Shown here: in pieces, positions 1 to 8,510 of the stretch
Layout of the letters: the number at the start of each line of letters is the position of its first letter
Numbering within the stretch: the first letter of the stretch is position 1
Assembly (NCBI GenBank): GCA_045805185.1
Contig: JBJMLS010000300.1
Location: 1-64,000, forward strand
From: JAHEYF01 sp045805185
GTDB taxonomy: Bacteria; Bacteroidota; Bacteroidia; B-17B0; Aurantibacillaceae
DNA: 64,000 nt
Reading direction: 5' to 3'
Program-made: the position numbers and the translations under genes
Notes under the pieces: model-generated
Seen by the model: the letters and a program-made list of their open reading frames with translations, nothing else
Told to the model about the DNA's origin: nothing
Databases searched by the model: none

Positions 1-1
1 A

Positions 2-1126
2 CCTGGTGCAGTTAAGTATCCTATCGCCTGTTCATTAACAGATACCGCGCTGATCACTTTTACCACCGGCAGCACCGGCGTTCCGAAAGCGGCGAAAAGA
101 ACGCATGGGTTCTTGAAGGAGCAATTCGGGGCCCTGAAAGAAAAAATTGATCCCAAGGCCGGTGATGCCGACATGTCCTTATTGCCTATTGTATTGCTGA
201 TCAATCTGGGCGCAGGAGCCACCTCGATTATCGCGGATTTCAAAGCAAAAAAGCCGCAGTCGTTTAAACCCGAAATTATTCTTGACCAGATAAAAAAGCA
301 TAAAGTGAAACGGATCACTGCCTCGCCTTTTTTCATCAAAGAACTTTCAAAGCACATCATCGCAAATAGAATTTCAACCGCTTCCGTGAAACAGGTGTTT
401 ACCGGTGGCGCGCCGGTCTTCCCGGCCGAGGCGGAGATCTTCTCGCGGGCTTTTCCAGCCGCTGAAGTCGAAATTGTCTACGGCTCTACCGAAGCGGAAC
501 CGATCAGTTCGGTAAACGCAAGGGAGCTTGTTCAGGAAAAGGGAAATGTCCTCAGGAAAGGCTTACTGGTGGGAAAACCCTATCACAGGGCGGAGGTCAG
601 GATCATCGCTGTTTCTGATGAGGTCATTGAAGTAAGCGCTGAGCAGGAACTTAACTTATGCAGGACCAATACAAGCGGAGAGATCATAGTTGCCGGCCCG
701 CATGTATTGAAAGAGTACTTTAATAACGATGAAGCGCTCAAAAGAAATAAGATCTTCGTTGAAGAAAAGGTCTACCACAGAACCGGTGACAGCGGCTATC
801 TTGATGAGAGCGGAAAACTTTTCCTGAGCGGCCGTTGTTCGACTCTATTTATACAGAACGGCGCTTATGTTTGCCCTTTCCTTTATGAGAATTATTTCTC
901 CACTTTAGATGGGATTGAAATGGGAACAGTAGTTCATCATGAAGGCAAAACAACAATTGTCCTGGAATTGAGAAAAGGAAGAAAAATAAATATGACTGAA
1001 GAGAACTTTACTTCATTACCCTTGCACTATGATAAAATTCTTTTACTAAAGAAAATGCCCCGGGATCCGAGGCATCATTCAAAAATAGAATATGAAAAGC
1101 TGAAGCAGTTACTTAGCGGACTGTAA
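2..1126 (+). CDS. AMP-dependent synthetase/acyl-CoA ligase, 5' end outside window
   Basis: This is an adenylate-forming enzyme that would activate a carboxylic acid with ATP, most likely a fatty-acyl-CoA/AMP ligase of the OleC-like or FadD-like group. The frame is open from base 2, and the signature TTGSTGVPKAAKRTH is encoded at about bases 62-106, upstream of the first in-frame start candidate (TTG at 113). The gene therefore begins before the window and the visible part is about 374 residues. Later core motifs are YGSTEAEP (about bases 480-503) and YHRTGDSGYLDESGK near base 774, containing the conserved hinge Asp. The C-terminal lid is short and ends with HHSKIEYEKLK, a possible catalytic-lysine loop. 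The 3' end overlaps the convergent neighbour by 14 bases. The substrate cannot be read from the sequence. Confidence 0.85.
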   Translation, partial: PGAVKYPIACSLTDTALITFTTGSTGVPKAAKRTHGFLKEQFGALKEKIDPKAGDADMSLLPIVLLINLGAGATSIIADFKAKKPQSFKPEIILDQIKKHKVKRITASPFFIKELSKHIIANRISTASVKQVFTGGAPVFPAEAEIFSRAFPAAEVEIVYGSTEAEPISSVNARELVQEKGNVLRKGLLVGKPYHRAEVRIIAVSDEVIEVSAEQELNLCRTNTSGEIIVAGPHVLKEYFNNDEALKRNKIFVEEKVYHRTGDSGYLDESGKLFLSGRCSTLFIQNGAYVCPFLYENYFSTLDGIEMGTVVHHEGKTTIVLELRKGRKINMTEENFTSLPLHYDKILLLKKMPRDPRHHSKIEYEKLKQLLSGL

Positions 1127-1778
1127 TTTTTTTGCTGTAGATCTTATTGTTTACGGAAGCTGTTACCAGGTATTCATCCGAAGGCAGTGTTCTCTCAGGA
1201 TCAAGCGCAACAAGATAATGGGCAGTAGAACTTAAAAAAACCTTTGAAAAGAATTCGTCTCCTTTTTTATTCCTCAGTACAACCAGCACTTCTTTTCCTT
1301 CAAACCCTTTCAGTAATAAACTAAAATCATTGGTCGAACTGGTTCCCGGATTGGCTGCAACAGCTATTTCAGGATTGTTTGCAGTCACAGGCTTGAAATA
1401 ACTTACGGCCACAATATTGTGCAGCACTTCTTCACCCGTTTCGTTAGCCTGTTTCAGACGGTAATAAGAAACGCCTTCAATTGGCGTATAATCCGCATCG
1501 AAATATTCCATGTAGAAATTTCCCTTACCAACGCCGGTCACCCGCATTACCTCTTCAAAAGATTTACCGTCCTTCGATTTCTCCACGATAAAAACAGCGT
1601 TTACATTTTCAGCTTTTGTGACCCATTTCAGGTCAACTTTATCCGTATTGATGATCGCTTCAAAACTGATCAGGTCAACACCTGAGGTTGATTTAGCGAT
1701 CAAAGGATCAGTGGCATGAGCCTGCTTACCTGCAAGGGCAAACAAAAGGCAACCAATTACGCTTATTTTTTTTATCAT
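1113..1778 (-). CDS. Small secreted protein with possible T9SS-type C-terminal tail
   Basis: This 221-residue protein starts with a clear Sec signal peptide (MIKKISVIGCLLFALAGKQAHA). Residues about 35-120 resemble the fibronectin-like 'KWVTKAEN...YYRLKQ' module that Bacteroidota place just before type IX secretion tails. The last 70 residues follow the pattern of a type A tail: a hydrophobic strand, 'LPSDEYLVTASV', then a basic end KKITVR. It is probably surface-exposed or secreted. I do not recognise a catalytic domain. It is convergent with the ligase gene and divergent from nothing close, with glmS ending about 195 bases upstream. The T9SS assignment is inference from the tail pattern; the signal peptide is directly visible. 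Confidence 0.7.
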   Translation of the reverse strand: MIKKISVIGCLLFALAGKQAHATDPLIAKSTSGVDLISFEAIINTDKVDLKWVTKAENVNAVFIVEKSKDGKSFEEVMRVTGVGKGNFYMEYFDADYTPIEGVSYYRLKQANETGEEVLHNIVAVSYFKPVTANNPEIAVAANPGTSSTNDFSLLLKGFEGKEVLVVLRNKKGDEFFSKVFLSSTAHYLVALDPERTLPSDEYLVTASVNNKIYSKKITVR

Positions 1779-1921
1779 AAATGTGGCGTTTGTATTTGGC
1801 TAATGTCGAAAAAGCATATCAGAAAAGCAAGCTATCTGACCAGTAAAAATTGCAGGATTGCTAACAGGAAGAAATGGAGTATAAAACATTAATAAGCAAA
1901 TAGTTAACTACTGCCATTTTT

Positions 1922-1940
1922 ATCTAAAACCGTTTTAGAT
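1922..1940. other. Perfect short palindrome
   Basis: The arms ATCTAAAAC and GTTTTAGAT are perfect reverse complements around one C. It lies 34 bases past the glmS stop. A T-rich stretch follows only on the plus strand, where no plus-strand gene ends nearby, so a role as glmS terminator is doubtful. It may be a protein-binding site for the gene at 1113-1778. Confidence 0.4.
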
Positions 1941-1973
1941 TTTATTTTAACCGTAAGATGGAGCTTAAAAGCC

Positions 1974-3818
1974 TCATTCTACTGTTACGCTTTTCGCAAG
2001 ATTCCTCGGCTGATCCACATTACAACCCCTCATCACGGCAATATGATACGACAGCAATTGTAGCGGAACCACCGAGAGCAATGGAACCAATGATTCATCG
2101 GTTTCCGGGATCTCAACCACATAATCCGCCATTTCCTTTACATATTTATCTCCACTTGTAACTACGGCAATGATCTTTCCTTTGCGCGCTTTTACTTCCT
2201 GGATATTGCTGACTACTTTTTCATAATTGGCGCCTTTGGTTGCAATGACAAATACCGGCATCTCCTCATCGATCAATGCGATCGGGCCATGCTTCATTTC
2301 CGCCGCAGGATAACCCTCCGCATGGATGTATGAGATCTCTTTTAATTTTAAAGCTCCTTCCAGCGCAACCGGGAAAGAATAACCGCGTCCAAGGTAAAGC
2401 GCATTGGTAGCGTCCTTATAACGGTAGGCAATTTTTTTGACAGCATCGTTCAGCTTTAAAACCTCTTCCAGTTTCCCCGGCATTGCTTCCAGTTCGTACA
2501 ACAATTGCCTGTAACGGCTGGCAGCGATCGTGCCTTTTACATGCGCCACATGCAGGGCCATAAGTGTAAGCACGGTTACCTGTGCGGTGAAAGCTTTGGT
2601 TGATGCCACCCCGATCTCTGGTCCTGCATGCGTGTATGATCCTGCATGAGTAGCGCGGGCAATGGACGAACCTACAACATTACAAACACCGATAATGGTC
2701 GCACCTTTGGATTTAGCCAATTCGATAGCCGCCAATGTATCGGCAGTTTCTCCTGACTGTGAGATCGCGATGACAACATCGTCTTCATAAATAACGGGAT
2801 TGCGGTACCTGAACTCAGACGCATATTCCACCTCTACCGGAATGCGTGCATACTCCTCAAAAAGATATTCTGCCACCAGTCCGGCATGCCAGGACGTACC
2901 ACAGGCGATAATAATAATTCGCTTGGCATTTTTGAATTTGGCCTCATGATCAACAATACCCCCGAGCTGAACCAATCCTTTTTGAGAATTCAATCTTCCG
3001 CGCATGCTGTCCTTAACAGATCGTGGCTGCTCATAAATCTCCTTCAGCATGAAATGCTCGTAGCCGCCCTTTTCAATATTCTCCAGTTCCATTTCCAGCT
3101 CCTGCACATAGGGAGTGATCTCCTTGTCCTTGATTGTACGCAGCTTTAACTCCTGTCCTCTCCGGATAATCGCAACCTGCTCATCGTCGAGGTAAACAAC
3201 ATTCTTGGTGTATTCAACGATCGGAGAAGCGTCGGACGCAACAAAAAACTCATCGTTCCCGATCCCGATCACCATCGGACTTCCTTTCTTTGCTGCGATT
3301 AGCGTATTGGGATCATTTTTATCCATGACAACAATAGCATAAGCTCCGATCACCTGGTTCAATGCGGCAAGCACCGCATGGCCGGTTTTCATGTTCTCGT
3401 TCTGCTTGATGTCCTCGATCAGGTGTACAAGCACCTCTGTATCGGTTTGGGAAAGGAAAGTATGGCCCCGTTTTTTTAAACCCTCTTTTATAGCTGAATA
3501 GTTTTCAATGATCCCGTTGTGAATGATCACAAGATTTTTAGTCTGGGAATAATGCGGGTGAGAATTTACATCGTTGGGTTCGCCATGGGTCGCCCAGCGG
3601 GTATGGCCGATCCCCGTATGCCCGCTGAGATCCTGACCCGAAGCAAAACTTTCCAGCTCGGAGACTTTTCCCTTGCGCTTGTAAACGTTCATCTCGCCTT
3701 CCGGATTGATCATGGCAACGCCTGCGCTGTCATAACCTCTGTATTCCAGCCGGTGCAAGCCTTTCATGAGGATCGGGTAAGCTTCGCGGCCGCCGATATA
3801 TCCAACTATTCCACACAT
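1974..3818 (-). CDS. glmS: Glutamine--fructose-6-phosphate aminotransferase (isomerizing)
   Basis: GlmS makes glucosamine-6-phosphate from fructose-6-phosphate and glutamine, the first committed step toward UDP-GlcNAc for peptidoglycan and lipid A in the cytoplasm. The 614-residue length is standard. The N-terminus MCGIVGYIGGREAYP supplies Cys2, the nucleophile of the class II glutaminase domain (about residues 1-225). Two SIS sugar-isomerase domains follow, with ACGTSWHAG and AISQSGETADTL in the first. The C-terminus DQPRNLAKSVTVE is the canonical end. The start is fixed because Cys must follow Met. It is divergent from pepP with a 145-base shared upstream region. Nothing unusual is seen. 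Confidence 0.98.
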   Translation of the reverse strand: MCGIVGYIGGREAYPILMKGLHRLEYRGYDSAGVAMINPEGEMNVYKRKGKVSELESFASGQDLSGHTGIGHTRWATHGEPNDVNSHPHYSQTKNLVIIHNGIIENYSAIKEGLKKRGHTFLSQTDTEVLVHLIEDIKQNENMKTGHAVLAALNQVIGAYAIVVMDKNDPNTLIAAKKGSPMVIGIGNDEFFVASDASPIVEYTKNVVYLDDEQVAIIRRGQELKLRTIKDKEITPYVQELEMELENIEKGGYEHFMLKEIYEQPRSVKDSMRGRLNSQKGLVQLGGIVDHEAKFKNAKRIIIIACGTSWHAGLVAEYLFEEYARIPVEVEYASEFRYRNPVIYEDDVVIAISQSGETADTLAAIELAKSKGATIIGVCNVVGSSIARATHAGSYTHAGPEIGVASTKAFTAQVTVLTLMALHVAHVKGTIAASRYRQLLYELEAMPGKLEEVLKLNDAVKKIAYRYKDATNALYLGRGYSFPVALEGALKLKEISYIHAEGYPAAEMKHGPIALIDEEMPVFVIATKGANYEKVVSNIQEVKARKGKIIAVVTSGDKYVKEMADYVVEIPETDESLVPLLSVVPLQLLSYHIAVMRGCNVDQPRNLAKSVTVE

Positions 3819-3963
3819 AGTCTAGTAAATTAAGTTTTGAAATATGACCGTAAAATCACCCGTAAATGTAAGAAAAAATCAGCTTGCTAATTCGCAAAAA
3901 TCCAAATTAAGGGGCGCTATTCGCGCATATTCTTTATCTTTATCCCTTCCAGAAATATTCCCT

Positions 3964-5256
3964 ATGCGCTACGAACAGATCAATAATCAGCTATTCATTC
4001 AAAACCGTAAAAGATTTGCGGCTAAGCTCAAACCAGGCTCGGTTGCGGTCTTTAATTCAAACGACGTTATGCCGACCAATGCAGATGGTCACATGAAATT
4101 CAGGCAAAACGCCGACCTGTTCTACCTTTCGGGTATTGACCAGGAAGACTCAATTCTCGTGATCTATCCGGATGCTAAAGATGGCGCACATACAGAGGTC
4201 CTCTTCCTCAAAGAGACCAGCGAGCTGATTGCGATCTGGGAAGGGCACAAATACACAAAAGCCGAAGCAACCGCAGCCAGCGGAATTCAAAAGATCTATT
4301 GGCTGAAGGACTTCCCAACTGTATTCAAATCACTAATGGTTGAGGCTACACACGTTTACCTCAACACCAATGAACATACCCGCGCGGTGATCGAAGTGGA
4401 AACGCGGGACGCCCGTTTTATCAGCTGGTGCAGGAAAGAATACCCGATGCACGACTATGAGCGTTCCGCACCCATCATGCATGAATTAAGGGCGATCAAA
4501 TCTCAAATGGAAGTAGAGCTTATCCAGCGTGCCTGCGATATTACCGAGAAAGGATTTCTCCGCCTGCTGAAATTCATTAAGCCCGGCGTTTGGGAAAATC
4601 AAATCGAGGCGGAACTCGTACATGAATTTTTGTACAACCGTTCCGAGGGTTTTGCTTACACTCCGATCATCGCAAGCGGTCCGAGCGCATGCGTATTGCA
4701 TTATATCGAGAACAACAAGCAATGCAAGGACGGAGATGTTATCCTTCTGGATGTTGCAGCTGAATACGCCAATTATAATTCCGATCTTACCCGTTGCCTT
4801 CCGGTGAACGGTAAATTCAGCAAAAGACAAAAAGATGTTTACAACGCCGTTTTACGCGTCATGAAAGCAGCCACTGCAATGCTTGTTCCAGGTAATACTA
4901 TCAACGATTACCACCGCGCAGTAGGAAATTTAATGGAAGAAGAGCTGATCAGGCTCGGTTTGCTGAATGCAGATGAAGTGAAAAAACAAAACCCCGATTC
5001 ACCGCTTTATAAAAAATATTTCATGCACGGCACCTCTCATTACCTTGGCCTCGATGTGCATGACGTCGGGAACCGTTACCGTAAATTCGAAGCGGGAATG
5101 GTATTCACCTGCGAACCCGGGATCTATATCAACGAAGAAGGACTTGGGATCCGCCTGGAGAATGATATCCTTATCACCGAAAAAGGACCAAAGGACCTGA
5201 TGGCCAAAATTCCGCTGGAGGCAGAAGATATAGAAAGTCTTATGGCGAACCAGTAA
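3964..5256 (+). CDS. pepP: Xaa-Pro aminopeptidase (aminopeptidase P)
   Basis: This M24-family metallopeptidase removes an N-terminal residue preceding proline. The C-terminal pita-bread domain shows the five metal ligands in order: Asp in LLDVAAEY, Asp in NSDLTRC, His in HGTSHYLGLDVHD, Glu in FTCEPGIYI and Glu in IRLENDILI. The N-terminal AMP_N domain is present (FRQNADLFYLSGIDQED). The frame is open from 3844, but I choose the ATG at 3964 (MRYEQINNQLF), giving 430 residues, the usual family length. The extra 40 codons are atypical in composition and contain TATCTTTA (3935-3942), a one-mismatch match to the Bacteroidota -7 box, so they are probably promoter and leader. Confidence 0.95.
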   Translation: MRYEQINNQLFIQNRKRFAAKLKPGSVAVFNSNDVMPTNADGHMKFRQNADLFYLSGIDQEDSILVIYPDAKDGAHTEVLFLKETSELIAIWEGHKYTKAEATAASGIQKIYWLKDFPTVFKSLMVEATHVYLNTNEHTRAVIEVETRDARFISWCRKEYPMHDYERSAPIMHELRAIKSQMEVELIQRACDITEKGFLRLLKFIKPGVWENQIEAELVHEFLYNRSEGFAYTPIIASGPSACVLHYIENNKQCKDGDVILLDVAAEYANYNSDLTRCLPVNGKFSKRQKDVYNAVLRVMKAATAMLVPGNTINDYHRAVGNLMEEELIRLGLLNADEVKKQNPDSPLYKKYFMHGTSHYLGLDVHDVGNRYRKFEAGMVFTCEPGIYINEEGLGIRLENDILITEKGPKDLMAKIPLEAEDIESLMANQ

Positions 5257-5277
5257 TTAAAACCTTCCTGGTTTTAC

Positions 5278-5433
5278 ATCCAGGTGTTAAAGCTTATCGT
5301 TGACAATGAGTTTCCCAGCAGTGAGATTGCAGTGAAATTAAATATAACGGTTGGCACTGTAGACACTCATCGCAAGAACCTCCACAAAAAAACCTTCACA
5401 AAAAGTTCGTTTGTCACTTTACCTGAACGGTAA
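5278..5433 (+). pseudogene. Decayed LuxR/NarL-type helix-turn-helix fragment
   Basis: Just after pepP, an open stretch with no start codon translates to a recognisable LuxR-family DNA-binding domain: VLKLIVDNEFPSSEIAVKL, then NITVGTVDTHRKNLHKKT, then an altered end KSSFVTLPER and a stop at 5431. 'SSEIAxxL', 'TVxTHRKN' and the final Lys-rich helix are the hallmark positions of response-regulator output domains. The receiver domain and any start are missing. It shares the pepP reading frame after the pepP stop codon, which is probably coincidence. It is most likely the 3' remnant of a two-component response regulator gene that was otherwise deleted. Confidence 0.65.
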
Positions 5434-5456
5434 GAGCGGAAACATTTCTTACCTCA

Positions 5457-6893
5457 TCAGGCTGTAATCAGTTTCGTTACGATCCAGTCGTTATCCGCAG
5501 AATTGATCTTTGATCCGCAATACGCGCACTTCATACTTGTGGAATCCGTGTAGGGCGCGCCACAGCCCGGACAATCGTGACTCCAAAGCTTACTTTTTGA
5601 AACGGCCCCGGCTTTCCTGCTCAGGGTTAAACTCGCCATTCGCGTCACCATATCATCGTCCAGCTTTTTCACTTTGTTTTCTTCCAGCTTCACTTTTTGT
5701 CCTGAATACACAATGGTAAAATGGAGCTGGTGCATATTTTCGCCGGGCGCATAAGCCGCGAATGAAACACGGTTCACGTAGATCCGGTTGAACACATAAG
5801 GCTCGTCTTTTTCAGCATTGATCTCTGCTATCACTTCATCGCTTGCAAAACGGTTGCAATGATCTGCTTTGTTCCAGGCGGAAGCAAAAAGATAATGAAC
5901 AAATGCATTGGATGCTTTGTCTTCCATATTCTGCATGCAAAACTCTTCCTCCTTTCTCAGGGGAGCGAGTGAAATGTTATCCGGGTTATACCAGGAATCA
6001 GCAGCATAATCCTCTGACTGCGTAATTTCAGACAGCACCCAGTCATAATCGCCGAGGTAGGTAACTGTTCCGCAGGAAGGACATTTGCTTACTTCTCCTC
6101 CATCCTCATTCAGTCCGTTTCCGCAATTCGGGCAGGAATTGCTCTGGTAAAGATCCTTGTTGACCGCTCCTGACTTCTTTACAAAGGTCCAGTATTCAAT
6201 TGCCTGGTCGCCGGAATAACTTTCATTCAGCTGAGGCATCTTTTCTGATATGAATTTATCATCCATGGTGAAACGTACGCCCACCGTAACCACACTGTAA
6301 TTACTTTCGGTATAAGCTTTCACGAACTGCACCTGTTCAATATCAATATTGGAAAGCAGGTTCTTTTGTCCCAGCTTTTTCATCATGTCGAATTGTATGC
6401 TGAAGCGCTGATAGACGCCATCACTGATCCATTTGCGAACTTTTCCCAGGTTCTGATCCTGCCATGCCTGCTGGATCGCCATAAATGCCGTCCGGACCTT
6501 ATCCTGGAATCCGTCGTTGCTGAACCCCGGATTTGCTAGCAGGAATGCCTCTGTAATAACCGGCGCTCCGTCATTCGATTGAATTTCCAGACCCTCTTCT
6601 TCATCTGTATCCGTATCAATTCCGGTAATTGAGCTCAACATTCCGGCTCCCGGACCCTTGTATTTTTTTACAACAATGTAAATAACAGCAAGCACAACAA
6701 GCACAAGTATAATATAGCCCCAGCTGAAACTTCCGCCACCACCGCTACTGCCATAACTATGCGAGGAATGGGATGAAGAGTGACTGGAACTGCTGCTCCT
6801 TCGTCCGCCACCGCCGCCTGCCCTTGCCCAGGCTTCAGCGCTGTTCAACAAAAGAAAAAATACCAGGGTGTAAATGGAGTTGAGCTTTTTCAT
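5457..6893 (-). CDS. Membrane-anchored Tim44-like protein with two zinc ribbons
   Basis: This 478-residue protein has a signal peptide (to about residue 24), a Gly/Ser/His-rich stretch (GGGGGRRSSSSSHSSSHSSH), one transmembrane helix (about 58-78) and then a soluble part. The sequence from about residue 115 (FLLANPGFSNDGFQDKVRTA) resembles a Tim44-like lipoprotein/carrier domain with a 'VRKWISDGVYQRF' core. Two zinc-ribbon pairs follow: CPNCG...CPSCG near 255-275 and CPGCG...CAYCG near 440-460, with a second Tim44-like or NTF2-like segment between them. Tim44-like proteins of this layout are widespread but uncharacterised in bacteria. A role in envelope handling of lipids or proteins is only a guess. 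Confidence 0.75.
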   Translation of the reverse strand: MKKLNSIYTLVFFLLLNSAEAWARAGGGGGRRSSSSSHSSSHSSHSYGSSGGGGSFSWGYIILVLVVLAVIYIVVKKYKGPGAGMLSSITGIDTDTDEEEGLEIQSNDGAPVITEAFLLANPGFSNDGFQDKVRTAFMAIQQAWQDQNLGKVRKWISDGVYQRFSIQFDMMKKLGQKNLLSNIDIEQVQFVKAYTESNYSVVTVGVRFTMDDKFISEKMPQLNESYSGDQAIEYWTFVKKSGAVNKDLYQSNSCPNCGNGLNEDGGEVSKCPSCGTVTYLGDYDWVLSEITQSEDYAADSWYNPDNISLAPLRKEEEFCMQNMEDKASNAFVHYLFASAWNKADHCNRFASDEVIAEINAEKDEPYVFNRIYVNRVSFAAYAPGENMHQLHFTIVYSGQKVKLEENKVKKLDDDMVTRMASLTLSRKAGAVSKSKLWSHDCPGCGAPYTDSTSMKCAYCGSKINSADNDWIVTKLITA

Positions 6894-7009
6894 GCGAAAT
6901 ATTTTAACTAATGTAATGCTTGTCCCTTATAAATCCTATTTCGCGTAAAGAAAATGCCAGATACAGGATGATCTTCACTGTAGTCTCTTATCGCAGTCTC
7001 TTATCGCCG

Positions 7010-7129
7010 TCACTGATCATCCGGTCGAAATTTCTCCTTTAGATCAAACCAAAGATCCTCAGGCTGGCACCAGTGTATACCTGCTGCATTGTAAAACAAC
7101 AACGGACAGGTAAAAGAACCGATTGCCGA
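7010..7129 (-). pseudogene. Possible start-less coding remnant
   Basis: The minus strand reads as a 38-residue open stretch without a start codon, ending in GIHWCQPEDLWFDLKEKF and RPDDQ before a TGA. Its composition (paired acidic and basic residues, several Trp) looks protein-like, and it ends two bases before the tandem 13-mer. I do not recognise a family, and chance cannot be excluded at this length. Confidence 0.25.
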
Positions 7130-7142
7130 CTAATATTAGTTG

Positions 7143-7169
7143 AAAAGACCGGCCAAAGGCGGCTTTTTT
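7143..7169 (+). terminator. Terminator-like hairpin
   Basis: AAAAG-A-CCG pairs with CGG-CTTTT around the loop GCCAAAGG and is followed by T residues. No annotated gene ends just upstream, so it may be left from a lost gene or end an untranslated transcript. Confidence 0.4.
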
Positions 7170-7222
7170 GTTTCCTGCGAACAATATTTTAAATTAGCGT
7201 GCTCAATATTGAGCCTATGTCC

Positions 7223-7230
7223 TAAATTTG
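7223..7230 (+). promoter_or_regulatory. Bacteroidota -7 promoter box (TAAATTTG)
   Basis: The box matches TAnnTTTG exactly and ends four bases before the ATG at 7235. With the usual distance from this box to the transcription start, the mRNA would begin at or within a base or two of the start codon. Confidence 0.6.
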
Positions 7231-7234
7231 TAGC

Positions 7235-7735
7235 ATGTATAAGATCAGAGTCAATAACAAACATGAATATAAAGTAGAACCGAAGAACCAGGGAGAATGG
7301 GAGTTAAATGGTACAGCTTTTGCACTTGATATCGCCCGCATAAAAGACGGTTCTTTTCATATCATCAGGGAAAACAAGTCATATAACATTGAAGTCTTGA
7401 AATTCGACGCGAAAGAAAAAACGCTATTACTGAAGATCAACGGCAATAAATACGATATGCTGATCAAGGATAAATACGATGAGTTATTGCACAATCTCGG
7501 GCTCGACAACCTGACCTCAAAAAAAGTAAATGATGTGAAAGCACCGATGCCGGGATTAGTGCTCAACATACTTGTAGAAGAAGGCTCGCAGGTTAAAAAA
7601 GGTGAAGCGCTCATTGTACTCGAAGCTATGAAAATGGAAAATATCCTGAAATCTCCCGCTGATGGCACAGTAAAAAAAATAGCAGTTAAAAAAGGCGTTG
7701 CAGTAGAAAAGAACCAGGTATTAATTAATTTTTAA
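7235..7735 (+). CDS. Biotin carboxyl carrier protein-like subunit
   Basis: This 166-residue protein ends in a biotinyl domain: PMPGLVLNILVEEGSQVKKG followed by the biotinylation motif EAMKM, whose Lys carries biotin, and a closing NQVLINF. The N-terminal 90 residues are the spacer/lead domain found in carrier subunits of acyl-CoA carboxylases and decarboxylases rather than the short AccB form. It should shuttle carboxybiotin between carboxylase and carboxyltransferase. No carboxylase subunit is adjacent, so its partners are encoded elsewhere. The next gene, for superoxide dismutase, begins 11 bases downstream and may be cotranscribed. The start codon is supported by the -7 box directly upstream. 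Confidence 0.9.
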   Translation: MYKIRVNNKHEYKVEPKNQGEWELNGTAFALDIARIKDGSFHIIRENKSYNIEVLKFDAKEKTLLLKINGNKYDMLIKDKYDELLHNLGLDNLTSKKVNDVKAPMPGLVLNILVEEGSQVKKGEALIVLEAMKMENILKSPADGTVKKIAVKKGVAVEKNQVLINF

Positions 7736-7746
7736 AACCTGAAAGA

Positions 7747-8505
7747 ATGGAAAACAACAGAAGAGATTTTCTTAAAAAAACAGCGCTTCTTTCCCTTGGA
7801 AGCATTGCGGCTAATATTTTCGGGAACGAAAAACTCGAAAAGATCGAAGAGCTGGGGAATATGGATTTTTTTATGGACGGAGGGAAATATACGCTTCCTG
7901 CTTTGCCTTATGCTTATGACGCGCTCGAACCCTTTATCGACAAGCAAACCATGGAGCTTCATCATGGCAAGCACCACCAGGCATACGTCGATAATATGAA
8001 CAAAGCCCTTGAAAGCGTGGACAAGAAATTACTGGAGAGTCCCTATTCTTTTGAGAATATATTTAAAGCCTGTTCCAAACTCCCGGCTCCTTTGCGCAAC
8101 AACGCAGGTGGGCACTACAATCACAGCTTATTCTGGCAATTGATGAAACCTAATCCCAAAGGAGAAGCCAATGTTCCCTCAGGTAAAATTGCAGAATCGA
8201 TCAACAGCTCTTTCGGTTCATTTGAAGAATTTAAAAAACAATTCTCAGAAGCGGGTACTAAACGCTTTGGAAGCGGATGGGCCTGGCTGTATGCTGAGAA
8301 CAAAAAACTAAAAATAGGCTCCACGCCAAACCAGGACAATCCTTTAATGGACAATGCAGAGATCAAAGGAACGCCTTTACTCGCACTGGATGTATGGGAA
8401 CATGCCTATTACCTGAAGTACCAGAATAAGCGCGCCGATTATGTGAGCAGCTGGTGGAACCTGGTCAACTGGGATAAAGTCAACGAACTATTTTCAACTA
8501 CATAA
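7747..8505 (+). CDS. Fe/Mn superoxide dismutase with Tat-like leader
   Basis: The enzyme converts superoxide to hydrogen peroxide and oxygen. From about residue 55 the fold is standard: LPALPYAYDALEPFID, then the first metal His in MELHHGKHHQAYVDN, the second in GGHYNHSLFW, and the C-terminal Asp and His in LALDVWEHAYYLKYQNKRADY. The length of 252 exceeds the roughly 200 of cytosolic forms because of an N-terminal extension with a twin-arginine motif, NRRDFLKKTALLSLGSIAA. This suggests Tat export to the periplasm or envelope. The metal choice cannot be decided with confidence. It lies 11 bases after the biotin carrier gene and 5 bases before a CAP-domain gene. Confidence 0.95.
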   Translation: MENNRRDFLKKTALLSLGSIAANIFGNEKLEKIEELGNMDFFMDGGKYTLPALPYAYDALEPFIDKQTMELHHGKHHQAYVDNMNKALESVDKKLLESPYSFENIFKACSKLPAPLRNNAGGHYNHSLFWQLMKPNPKGEANVPSGKIAESINSSFGSFEEFKKQFSEAGTKRFGSGWAWLYAENKKLKIGSTPNQDNPLMDNAEIKGTPLLALDVWEHAYYLKYQNKRADYVSSWWNLVNWDKVNELFSTT

Positions 8506-8510
8506 ATACC

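Larger units (their letters stand above)
6894..7234. other. Intergenic region with tandem 13-mer, possible relic and hairpin
   Basis: No intact gene is seen in these 341 bases. They contain a perfect tandem 13-base repeat, AGTCTCTTATCGC twice at 6982-7007, a short minus-strand coding-like stretch at 7010-7129, a terminator-like hairpin at 7143-7169 and the promoter of the downstream biotin carrier gene at 7223-7230. Confidence 0.6.

Noticed and set aside
1922..1940. Palindrome as the glmS terminator
   Set aside because: On the minus strand, downstream of glmS, the hairpin is followed by an A-rich tract, so it does not fit a normal terminator in that direction.
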